Shown here piece by piece: positions 54,556-64,000 of a stretch of 64,000 nt of DNA. Below the pieces are notes generated by a model. That model saw only the letters and a program-made list of their open reading frames with translations. It was not told the origin of the DNA and did no database searches. Position numbers and translations under genes: made by a program. Within the stretch, counting starts at the first letter, position 1. Each line of letters starts with the position of its first letter. This DNA comes from Arion vulgaris (lineage: Eukaryota > Mollusca > Gastropoda > Stylommatophora > Arionidae), in NCBI GenBank assembly GCA_020796225.1, contig CM036767.1:23056638-23120637 (forward strand). The letters are read 5' to 3'.

Positions 54556-56409
54556 TTTGTACAAGAGACTGTTGGTTTGTACAAGAGACTGTTGCTGTGG
54601 CCATCGACTTGGAGGATGCTTATAACAAGGTGAATTATTCAATAATGGTGCGCTCTTTGATTAAATGTAAAGTTAATCCTTGGCTGGTAAACTGGATAGC
54701 TGCTTCTTTAATGGAGAGAACCGTTGCACTCCGTTTAGGAACATGGACATCGGATCCTGCTCGTATATGCCCGGGATTACCCCAGGGTTCTCCTCTATCA
54801 CCCGTGTTGTTTAATATTTACACAGCAAATGTAGCTAAAATTCAGCCAACCGGATTGGGTCGGACATTGACATTTGCAGATGATATCTTAATATATAGGA
54901 CTGGGTCAGATAGACGAGAGATGGTTGACGACATTCAGAAAACATTGCATACCATCTCGGGTTGGTGTAGAGAGTCTCGCTCTCAGGTCAATCCTGAAAA
55001 AGCGTGTATGTTGTGGTGCTCGTTGAATAATCACATCGTCAAGGCTGACCTACCCTGTGTAATCTTTGATGAACATACCATCGAGCGCAGAGACAGGCTT
55101 CGCTATCTTGGAATAACCTTTGATCGTAGTCTATCTTTCAAACACCATATTGAACAGACGATACAACGGTGCAAGCGTGGTCTTGCGGCTCTCAAAGTTA
55201 TGGTGGCCGCACACCTTGAGCAGAGACTACTTGCCCTTTTGTTCGATCGACTGGTAATGTCAGTGGTAGATTACGGACTCGGAATTCTTACGATATCAAG
55301 ATCACAATGTGAACAACTTGAACGGGTTCAGAATGAAGGTATGCGTATAGTTCTGGGCTGCACTAGAGATACCCCATTGTGAAGATGAGATATATGCTTG
55401 GCCTTCTGTCACTACGCTCCCGTCATGCAATCGCCCAAACCAAGGCATATATGCGGGTTACTTCGGATAAGAGACATCCACTTCACAGGAACACTAATGA
55501 TGTTAAGGGCACGAGAATCAAGCGTGGCATGTCGTGGATGGCCCAGGCTGAGAGAACGATTGGCCAGGTGACTACGGTTGCGACTCTACCAAAAGGGGAA
55601 GAATGGATCCCAACAGATGGAAGCATGATGAACTATCTCAACGTTATCATTACTCTTGGAAGAGAATGTAGAGATTGGGGCAACATGAAGGCTGATCTCG
55701 CAGTTAAGCAGCTGATAAAAGATAATGCAAGGGATGATGATGTTGTTGTATATACCGATGGGTCGGTTCAACGTGGTGAGAAATCCGGCTGGGGTTTCTT
55801 GGCTAATGCGCATGGTAGGGTTGTTGCAGAGCGAAGTGGGGCATACAGGACAACTACTTCTAGTATGAGGATGGAGGTTGAGGCCGTTACTGCTGCCCTC
55901 CATTGGATTTCTGGGACTTCATTTACTGGGGCAGTTGTTGTATCTGACTCTCAGTCGATGCTTCACAAGATCCAGAAGGGCAGGTTTCGGTATGAGTGGA
56001 TGTCGTCTATAGAAGTTTCTAACCTCCAGCGGCTTACGAGGATATACTGTCCTGGGCATGCGGGTGTTTACGGTAATGAGAGAGCGGACAGGCTTGCATC
56101 AATAGCATCGATTGTTGGGGAGTTAAAGATGGATAAGGGGGATATTCTTCGGTTTCTTCGAGACTCTCTGTTGGATGAGGACACTAAAATCGATGTTGAA
56201 TCGATCAAGCGATTTAAGCAGTTTGGAATTACCCTTTGTTCAAGTCGAACTGGATGCCTGAGAGGCAGAGTGAGAGGTGTGTTTAATCAGCGAGCCACAG
56301 GAACCATCAGTATGCATACTCTTCGATATCTGTTGGGGAGACTGAGCACCTATGGGTTTGCCCGGAGTGCAATGACGTCAGTTTAGTAACCAATAACCAA
56401 TAACCAATA
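54556..56409 (+). mobile_element. LINE L1x copy 2, 5'-truncated, in a minisatellite
   Basis: Bounded by a 9-bp direct repeat ACATCAAGC at 54547-54555 and 56410-56418. The array consensus is ACATCCAGC, so a variant unit was the target. The 5' junction has a 20-bp duplication (TTTGTACAAGAGACTGTTGG then TTTGTACAAGAGACTGTTGC) of which only CAAGAGACTGTTGC occurs in copy 1. The 3' end is GTAACCAATAACCAATAACC. Very similar to copy 1, so the family moved recently. Confidence 0.92.
54577..56386 (+). pseudogene. RT-RNase H region of L1x copy 2, one frameshift
   Basis: RT palm: VAVAIDLEDAYNKVNYS (motif A), ICPGLPQGSPLSPVLFNIYT (motif B), LTFADDILIY (motif C), RYLGITFDRSLSFKHH (motif D region). RNase H: VVYTDGSVQRGEKSGWGF, SSMRMEVEAVTAALHW, VVVSDSQSMLHKIQ, IYCPGHAGVYGNERADRLAS, all four acidic residues and the His present. 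The end is a conserved GCLRGRVRGVFNQRATGTIS. Only one lesion: a base missing near 55374 relative to copy 1 (RDTPL-stop instead of RDIPIVKM). RT fingers and everything upstream are lost by truncation. Belongs to RNase H-bearing LINEs (I/Jockey-like group). Confidence 0.92.
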
Positions 56410-57001
56410 ACATCAAGCAGTAACATCCTGTACATCCAGCAGTAACATCCTGTACATCCAGCAGTAATATCCTGTACATCCAGCAGTAACATCCTGTACA
56501 TCCAGCAGTAACATCCTGTACATCCAGCAGTAACATCCTGTACATCCAGCAGTAATATCCTGTACATCCAGCAGTAACATCCTGTACATCCAGCAGTAAC
56601 ATCCTGTACATCCAGCAGTAACATCCTGTACATCCAGCAGTATTATCCTGTACATCCAGCAGTAACATCCTGTACATCCAGCAGTAATATCATGTACATC
56701 CAGCAGTAACATCCTGTACATCCAGCAGTAACATCCTGTACATCCAGCAGTAACATCCTGTACATCCAGCAGTAATATCCTGTACATCCAGCAGTAACAT
56801 CCTGTACATCCAGCAGTAACATCCTGTACATCCAGCAGTAACATCCTGTACATCCAGCAGTAACATCCTGTACATCCAGCAGTAATATCCTGTACATCCA
56901 GCAGTAACATCCTGTACATCCAGCAGTAATATCCTGTACATCCAGCAGTAATATCCTGTACATCCAGCAGTAATATCCTGTACAAACCATCAGTAATATC
57001 C
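56410..57001. repeat. 22-bp minisatellite, right half
   Basis: About 26 units ACATCCTGTACATCCAGCAG-TA with ATATCC variants. The last unit before the end is again of the GTACAAACCATCAG type, as in the left half. Confidence 0.95.
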
Positions 57002-57400
57002 TGAATCCATCTTCTCCATGGTCCTCCTCTTCCTCACTTTGCCGGTATGCCTCCTTCCATGATGGTTCTCTCTAGCCCTTCATGTCTCTTTATATGCCAC
57101 AAAAATCCTCAATTTTCTCTTTCTCTTCCGTAGCGTCAGCTAGTATTCCCTCTAAGTAGATTAATTTGCTCTCATCTCTGTCTATGACAAACACAGGTCT
57201 CATCTGCAACACTTATATTTAAAAGCACTCATATGTTTTTCCATTGCCTTATTAAACGGCCATGCTTAACACCCATACGTTGCTACTGGGAACATGCACG
57301 CTCCCGGCATTTTGATCTTTGTTTTTCAAATCAGTTCCGTTCCATACTGTTCCCAGTTGTTTAATTTTTTTGTAAAGCCGTGCCCATTAATCAGGAAACT
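57002..57400 (-). mobile_element. LINE RT C-terminal fragment
   Basis: The complement contains ACMFPVATYGCKAWPFNKAM followed by AFKYKCC, equivalent to TCIFPVATYGCESW at 62540-62580 (+). Later parts (GGCATACCGGCAAAGTGAGG) correspond to the basic block. Frames broken. Confidence 0.65.
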
Positions 57401-57720
57401 CATTATATTGTAGACAACAGCAAGGTTTATGTGAAGACCAAGTATCGGATGTAACAGCTGTTTCAAACTGACATAGATGAATGTCCTCTTAAATAATGTT
57501 AAGAACTATGATGTGATAATGACTGACAGTGTGGTAACAGGTGTATCCGTTTTGTCTACAGGAAGTATGTGTTCTTGATTTCGATGATAGCCTCTGAGAT
57601 GACTTTGCTTACAAACGGGAATGAATAATTAGATGGAACTAAACTGCCGTGTGTGTTTAGGAGAGGAACACATATTATGGAAGTTCTAAAACACTAATAT
57701 GTCAAAACACGTCAGATAAA
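57401..57720. other. Unassigned segment
   Basis: Nothing recognised. Confidence 0.3.
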
Positions 57721-57721
57721 G

Positions 57722-58625
57722 TGCTATAGTTTTACAAGGTACAAAAAACAATAACAATACACATCAACGTTTCAACTTGAAGGTCTTTATCAAGCAAAGG
57801 ATACACCAGAAGGGAAGAAATAGACTTCTTAAACGGCAGACATGACATATATACAATTAGACAATGAATCACTAACGGTCTTAAAATGGCCGTTAAAGAA
57901 GGGAATATCTTCCCTTCTGGTGTATCCTTTGCTTGATAAAGACCTTTAAGCTTGAAAAATCCTGCCAGCAATGGCGGAATGCGGAGGGCCATTCAGAACT
58001 AGGACTGTTTGATTCTGAACATGACTTTGCTAACGCATTTCCGCTATGTTTGGTAGGGTATTTCCGGTTTTGTTTGCCGAGCTACTGAGTTAGTGCTTGA
58101 GCAGCGCTTTGAGCTATGAATGTTACATGGTTACATGGAATGCTTTTTTGCTGTGTCAACCGTACGTTTGTTGTGATTGTGGATATTCAGAAAATGGCGG
58201 ACAGCGGTTATGACGAACCAGCTCAATCTGCCTTATGCTGTGTTTTGCGTGTGCAGAAAGCTGGATTTTGTTGGGATTGATGTTCCCTTTGACATGAATT
58301 GCAATTCAAGTGATGAATAGTTTTGTCTTTATACGTTAGCGACGGTCATATGCATTTATGCGGTGCATGTTGCTTTTTTGTGGCGGTACGGCTGTTTCAT
58401 TCTGGAATTAGTTCACAACACAGGAGACAGTTGTTAGCATTTCGTGTGATTTTCGTTGGCACAGGAACGGAGCAATTAGGGGGTGAACCATTGCAGTGAA
58501 GTTGAAACTGTACATATGAAATATGAAATATGAAATAAGACCTTTAAATTGAAGCGTCGCTTGTATTGTTATTGATTTTGTAATTTGTAAAACTACAGTA
58601 CTTTGTTATTATATGTTTCGCCATT
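57722..58625. mobile_element. Foldback element with a nested ~580-bp insertion
   Basis: Inverted arms: AAGGTCTTTATCAAGCAAAG with GATACACCAGAAGGG (57781-57815) against CCCTTCTGGTGTATC with CTTTGCTTGATAAAGACCTT (57912-57946). The arms extend outwards (57722-57780 against 58547-58620, TGTATTGTTATTG and TAAAACTACAGTAC) once the insertion at 57957-58536 is removed. Fragments occur at 16745, 17397-17515 and 36905-37065. Confidence 0.8.
57957..58536 (+). mobile_element. Retro-insertion with repeated ATATGAA tail
   Basis: Flanked by imperfect duplicates AAGACCTTTAAGCTTGAA (57939-57956) and AAGACCTTTAAATTGAA (58537-58553). The right end is an ATATGAAATATGAAATATG tail, as in retrotransposed sequences. 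Interior is richer in G+C and has GAAAATGGCGGACAGCGG (58191-58208), an ATG in strong context starting MADSGYDEPAQSALCCVL, stopped after about 28 codons. It could be a 5'-truncated LINE or a processed retrocopy. Confidence 0.55.
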
Positions 58626-59218
58626 GCTACATAGTTTTACTACATTCTACCCTTATATAGACATTGCTACATAATTTTACTACATTCTACCCTTATATAG
58701 ACATTGCTACATAGTTTTACTACATTCTACCCTTATATAGACATTGCTACATAATTTTACTACATTCTACCCTTATATAGACATTGCTACATAGTGTTAC
58801 TACAGTCTACCCTTATATAGACATTGCTAAATAGTTTTACTACATTCTACCCTTATATAGACATTGCTAAATAGTTTTACTACATTCTACCCTTATATAG
58901 ACATTGCTAAATAGTTTTACTACATTCTACCCTTATATAGACATTGCTACATAGTTTTACTACAGTCTACCCTTATATAGACATTGCTAAATAGTTTTAC
59001 TACATTCTACCCTTATATAGACATTGCTAAATAGTTTTACTACATTCTACCCTTATATAGACATTGCTAAATAGTTTTACTACATTCTACCCTTATATAG
59101 ACATTGCTACATAGTTTTACTACATTCTACCCTTATATAGACATTGCTAAATAGTTTTACTACAGTCTACCCTTATATCGACATTGCTACATAGTTTTAC
59201 TACAGTCTACCCTTATTT
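58626..59218. repeat. Minisatellite, 40-bp unit x15, from the foldback arm
   Basis: Unit: ACATTGCTACATAGTTTTAC, TACATTCTACCCTTATATAG. The unit is the outermost part of the foldback arm, present once at 17464-17505 and 36905-36950. Linked variants (ACATAA/ACATAG/AAATAG, TACATT/TACAGT) mark sub-blocks. Confidence 0.93.
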
Positions 59219-59284
59219 GGATAAAACACTAATAAAAAAACTGTGGCACGACAATTAAATGTTGTGTTTTCCCACCAACCAATG

Positions 59285-59702
59285 AGGTCATGCAGCAAGA
59301 ACACCCAATGTTGTATCATGGTTCTATATCACTGACAGTATCAATGTGTTGTAGTAATGTTTTATCATAATTCTGTTTATCACTGACAGTATCAATGTGT
59401 CTTGTCAATGTTGTATCATAATTCTGTATCACTGACAGTATCAATGTGTCTTGTCAATGTTGTATCATAATTCTGTATCACTGACAGTATCAGTGTGTCT
59501 TGTCAATGTTGTATCATACTTCTGTTTATCACTGACAGTATCAATGTGTCTTATCAATGTTGTATCATAATTCTGTATCACTGACAGTATCAATGTGTCT
59601 TGTCAATGTTGTATCATAATTCTGTATCACTGACAGTATCAATGTGTCTTGTCAATGTTGTATCATAATTTTGTATCACTGACAGTATCAGTTTGTCTTA
59701 AT
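59285..59702. repeat. Minisatellite, ~49-bp unit x8
   Basis: Unit: TGTTGTATCATAATTCTGTA, TCACTGACAGTATCAATGTG, TCTTGTCAA; two units have an extra TT (CTGTTTATC). Confidence 0.93.
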
Positions 59703-59709
59703 CGATGCG

Positions 59710-59750
59710 CTATTGATTGATAGATTGATTGATTGATTGATAGATTGTTA
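59710..59750. repeat. GATT simple repeat
   Basis: GATTGATTGATAGATTGATT and continuation. Confidence 0.85.
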
Positions 59751-59887
59751 GGACCATCATAATTACACTTCGGTGAGTAACTATGTGTGCTCCGATCTCT
59801 CTCTTGCACATGACGATATCAGTTACACGATGGCTCCACGAGGGATCGAGCAGAGTGTCTTTGACACATCGAAGCTCTTTATTATCA

Positions 59888-60115
59888 TATAGCGCAAGGG
59901 AAGCAAAGAATAGTACCACTGCAGCCTACAATGCATTTTATAAGAGGCGACTGATGTAGGTCCTAGAGAAGCTCCCTAGTAAAAAAAAAAGCAGCGCAGA
60001 ATTCGGATGTGCTAGTCTACTTGTAGGCGCATAACTGGCACAACGTAAAATCGCTCGCAGGCTTGAATCACATACAAATCACAAAGAGTTGTTAACAAGT
60101 GATCGATATGGAACG
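59888..60115 (+). repeat. Dispersed repeat D1 copy
   Basis: GGGAAGCAAAGAATAGTACC, GATGTGCTAGTCTACTTGTA, GCATAACTGGCACAACG and GTTGTTAACAAGTGATCGA in D1 order. Confidence 0.75.
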
Positions 60116-60126
60116 TTCGAAGAAGA

Positions 60127-60240
60127 AGAACAACAATGCCTACATATCACCCAACATGTAATACCAATTATCTCAACAACAAAACAATGCCTACATATCA
60201 CCCAACATGTAATACCAATTATCTCAACAACAAAACAATG
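60127..60240. repeat. 52-bp unit x2
   Basis: AACAATGCCTACATATCACC, CAACATGTAATACCAATTAT, CTCAACAACAAA, two identical copies. Confidence 0.92.
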
Positions 60241-60489
60241 TATATTCAATAAAGATTTCATCAAACAACAATAGCGGACACTCTGGTGGAAACAGAATGT
60301 ACTTAAAGAACAAGTCAAACTCTCACACCCCTGCTTGTTTCTTTCAACAAAAGCATTGATTATTTTTTTCCAATTATGGTTGCTATTGTTTACTTTTGTT
60401 AGTAAGCTTTAAAAAGATTTGATCATCGATATGACTATGACAAGTTTTATATTGTACACAACGACTCTATCATATCAAGACTACAACAA

Positions 60490-62395
60490 TTGCAACATAC
60501 ACTTCCATACACTTTCATACACTATACACTATTCTACACTTTCATACACTTTCATACACTTCCATACACTTTCATATCACCTTTCATCACTCATACACTT
60601 CTACACTACTACACTTCTACACTCACATACACTTTCAACACTTCACATACACTTTCATACACTCACATACACTTCATACACTCATCACTTTCACTCATAC
60701 ACTTTCATCACTCCATCACTTTCATACACTCACATACACTTTCACAACATCATACACTTTCATACACTCACATACACTTTCATACACCATACACTACATA
60801 CACTTTCATACAGTTCCATACACTCCATACACTTTCATACACTTCCATACACTCCATACACTTTCCATCACACCCATACATCCATACACTTCCATACACT
60901 TCCATACACTCACATACACTTCATACACTCACACTTCATACACTTCCATACACTTCACATACACTTCCAACACCCCATACACTCCATACACTCCACATCA
61001 CTCACCATACACTCACATACACTTCCATACACTCACACTACACTTCCACACACTCACATACACTTCCACACACTCACATACACTTCCACACACTCACATA
61101 CACTTCAGACACTCACATACACTTTCATACACTCCATCACACTCTCATACACTTCCATACACTCCATACACTACATACACTTCCATACACTTCCATACAC
61201 TCACATACACTCACATACACTCACATACACTCACATACACTTCCATACACTCACATACACTTCCACACACTCACATACACTTCCACACACTCACATACAC
61301 TTCCACACACTCACATACACTTTCAGACACTCACATACACTTTCATACACTCTCATACACTTTCATACACTTCCATACACTTTCATACACTCTCATACAC
61401 TTTCATACACTCACATACACTTCCATACACTCACATACACTTACATACACTTCCATACACTCACATACACTCACATACACTTACATACACTTCCATACAC
61501 TCACATACACTCACATACACTCACATACACTTACATACACTTCCATACACTCACATACACTCACATACACTTACATACACTTCCATACACTTACATACAC
61601 TCACATACACTTACATACACTTACATACACTTACATACACTTACATACACTCACATACACTTACATACACTTCCATACACTTCCATACACTTACATACAC
61701 TTACATACACTTACATACACTTACATACACTCACATACACTTACATACACTTACATACACTTACATACACTTACATACACTCACATACACTTACATACAC
61801 TTACATACACTCACATACACTTACATACACTTCCATACACTTCCATACACTTACATACACTTACATACACTTACATACACTTTCATACACTTTCATACAC
61901 TTCCATACACTTCCATACACTCACATACACTTCCATACACTTTCATACACTTACATACACTTCCATACACTCACATACACTTACATACACTTACATACAC
62001 TTACATACACTCACATACACTTACATACACTTACATACACTTACATACACTCACATACACTCACATACACTTACATACACTTACATACACTCACATACAC
62101 TTACATACACTTACATACACTTACATACACTTACATACACTTACATACACTTACATACACTTACATACACTTCCACACACTCACATACACTTTCAGACAC
62201 TCACATACACTTTCATACACTTTCATACACTTTCATACACTTCCATACACTCACATACACTTACATACACTTCCATACACTTCCATACACTCACATACAC
62301 TTCCATACACTTTCATACACTTCCATACACTTCCATACACTTCCATACACTCACATACACTCACATACAATTACATACACTTCCATACACATAAA
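60490..62395. repeat. 1.9-kb array of a 10-bp unit
   Basis: Unit ATACACTNNC, with the two variable bases mainly TC (ATACACTTCC), CA (ATACACTCAC), TA or TT. From about 61185 to 62390 the register is exactly 10 bp with almost no indels; from 60490 to about 61185 it is broken by many small deletions. Two overlapping frames of over 600 codons (Thr/His/Tyr-rich) exist because no variant combination makes a stop; I do not call genes. Confidence 0.96.
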
Positions 62396-62449
62396 AGCAC
62401 TTTATCACACACAAAATATTTCTAAGACATATCATTTCACTTCTGCATA

Positions 62450-62935
62450 GAGCATTGACAATAGCAATCAGGAAGTCAAACAGTATAAAGAACATGTGGC
62501 AAAGCACAAGTAAAATATTAACATTGCAAATAATGAGAACATGCATTTTCCAGTGGCTACTTATGGTTGTGAATCATGGACCATTCCATAACCAACAATT
62601 ACGAAAATCCAGTCCTTCAAAACTAAATGCTGCAGAAAGATCTTACAAATATCATGGACAAAAAAAAGGAAGAACACTGATGTCCTGAAAGAACTGAATG
62701 TTAAAGGCAATTGGTTGATAAACAATATAATATACAGAAAAATTAGACAATTTGGCCACATCAAACGTCACGATGGCCTAGAGAGAACAATATTAGAGGA
62801 CAGGGCCCCAGGATGCAGAGGCAGACCAAGAAGAAGATGGCTACAAGATATTAAAGAAACCATGAATATGACCATCAACGAAGTGGGTGAACTGGCTAGA
62901 GACAGAGTTAATTTCAGATGCGCTGCAGGGTAACG
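62450..62935 (+). mobile_element. LINE RT C-terminal fragment, best preserved tail
   Basis: Reads TCIF(P)VATYGCESWTI-type thumb motif, FKTKCCRKILQISW, DVLKELNVKGNWLINNII, IRQFGHIKRHDGLERTILED, GCRGRPRRRWLQDIKETMNM and ARDRVNFRC, then a stop. This is the canonical end of a non-LTR ORF2 and gives the reference order for the fragments at 1-270 and 38090-38412. One stop within the thumb and small frameshifts near 62640-62700. Confidence 0.82.
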
Positions 62936-63299
62936 TCCTGTAAAGGACACGAACTTCGATGATGGTACACAATACACACTCGTCGTGTCGGGCTAAGTGG
63001 TTATGGATCGAAGGAGAGCTACTCTGTTATAAGTAGAAGTGTAGAGTGTATGCATGTCTGATATGAGATCTGACCTCAATATAGACGTTGAGAATCTTAG
63101 TCAATGCGTCTATACGTCTCTTCTGTTCGATAAAGTGTCAAAGACGACGGACAATACAAATCTGACACCAGTGTGGTTACCGGAGTCCGAATTCGGGTAA
63201 AGACTAAAACCACTATTACCTACCACTTGCCGTATACAGTGAAAGTGAAGGTTTGGCGTGGGATAAGCTACCCAACCCTGTAAAAACACCCAACCATTA
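62936..63299 (+). mobile_element. SINE-like composite repeat
   Basis: AACGTCCTGTAAAGGACACG resembles the SINE S1 3' end. GGGCTAAGTGGTTATGGATC with GAAGGAGAGCTAC resembles 26815-26850. No complete A/B-box pair is certain. Confidence 0.45.
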
Positions 63300-63915
63300 A
63301 AACTACAGGCACACGTATGAGTTTGCAAGGCCTTGGTTGATAACCTATGCTACAGGCACACGTATGAGTTTGCCAGGCCTTGGTTGATAACCTATGCTAC
63401 AGGCACACGTATGAGTTTGCCAGGCCTTGGTTGATAACCTATGCTACAGGCACACGTATGAGTTTGCCAGGCCTTGGTTGATAACCTATGCTACAGGCAC
63501 ACGTATGAGTTTGCAAGGCCTTGGTTGATAACCTATGCTACAGGCACACGTATGAGTTTGCAAGGCCTTGGTTGATAACCTATGCTACAGGCACACGTAT
63601 GAGTTTGCAAGGCCTTGGTTGATAACCTATGCTACAGACACACGTATGAGTTTGCAAGGCCTTGGTTGATAACCTATGCTACAGGCACACGTATGAGTTT
63701 GCAAGGCCTTGGTTGATAACCTATGCTACAGGCACACGTATGAGTTTGCAAGGCCTTGGTTGATAACCTATGCTACAGGCACACGTATGAGTTTGCAAGG
63801 CCTTGGTTGATAACCTATGCTACAGGCACATGTATGAGTTTGCAAGGCCTTGGTTGATAACCTATGCTACAGGCACACGTATGAGTTTGCAAGGCCTTGG
63901 TTGATAACCTATGCC
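63300..63915. repeat. Minisatellite, 47-bp unit x13, highly uniform
   Basis: Unit: CTACAGGCACACGTATGAG, TTTGCAAGGCCTTGGTTGAT, AACCTATG. Copies 2-4 have TGCCAGG; the rest TGCAAGG. Followed by GGTAAAGAAGAAGAAG, a SINE-type (GAA)n end, so the array may lie inside a SINE. Confidence 0.95.
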
Positions 63916-63944
63916 TCCTTGGAAGCGAAGGGTAAAGAAGAAGA

Positions 63945-64000
63945 AGTATACACAATACACACACACATGCATCTACACTAACACACACACACACGCAGAC
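63945..64000. repeat. CA-rich simple tract
   Basis: ACACACACACATGCATC and ACACACACACACACGCAG, running into the window end. Confidence 0.85.

Noticed and set aside
54055..57001. Cys/Tyr/Met-rich minus-strand frames (CCYCWMYR-type repeats) resembling a cysteine-rich protein
   Set aside because: These are translations of the 22-bp array; the pattern shifts between frames and continues on both sides of the LINE insertion.
60419..62425. Two overlapping 630-670-codon plus-strand frames rich in Thr, His and Tyr
   Set aside because: The 10-bp unit lacks stops, so all frames are open by composition. The frames overlap each other and lie entirely in the array.

Overview
This is eukaryotic, most likely arthropod (probably insect), intergenic DNA that is unusually crowded with tandem arrays and broken transposable elements. 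I recognise no intact host gene, rRNA or functional tRNA. The eukaryotic call rests on non-LTR retrotransposons (LINEs) with reverse transcriptase and RNase H, tRNA-derived SINE-like repeats with A/B-box motifs, mariner and hAT DNA transposons with their proper target-site duplications (TSDs), and abundant minisatellites. The arthropod call is an inference from the mariner types and LINE tails; the species is not identifiable by eye.

About 35 separate tandem arrays add up to roughly 20 kb, close to a third of the window. Unit lengths run from 10 to about 106 bp and most unit sequences are unrelated to each other. Many produce long apparent reading frames simply because the unit contains no stop codon; I treat these as non-coding.

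Layout. 1-5.5 kb: LINE tails, a SINE-like repeat and five arrays. 5.5-9.6 kb: a degraded THAP-like triplication, a 45-bp array and unassigned DNA. 9.6-13.5 kb: two related arrays, a SINE and a LINE inserted at the same target site, a 38-bp array and an RNase H fragment. 13.58-15.22 kb: a mariner carrying a nested hAT. 15.5-18.6 kb: a 33-bp array, a LINE whose 3' UTR has become an array, another LINE and a SINE. 19-21 kb: LINE tail, non-autonomous hAT and a dispersed repeat. 21-25.3 kb: four large arrays. 25.5-31.8 kb: LINE fragments and a 2.7-kb decayed RT/RNase H LINE. 32.5-34.4 kb: a hAT with an array inside it. 34.6-44.3 kb: LINE fragments, a hAT MITE and more arrays. 44.4-46.4 kb: a mariner inside a MITE inside a dispersed repeat. 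46.8-54.5 kb: SINEs, LINE tails and arrays, including a 1.2-kb 26-bp array. 54.1-57.0 kb: a 22-bp array split by a younger, nearly intact RT/RNase H LINE copy. 57.7-59.7 kb: a foldback element with an insertion and two arrays. 60.5-62.4 kb: a 1.9-kb array of a 10-bp unit. 62.4-64 kb: LINE tail, SINE and a 47-bp array.

The most interesting theme is that several arrays can be traced to a single-copy precursor inside a transposable element elsewhere in the same window: a LINE 3' UTR, the arm of a foldback repeat, and a SINE/LINE junction. A fourth array lies inside a hAT. The window may therefore preserve both the seeds and the products of minisatellite birth from transposons.
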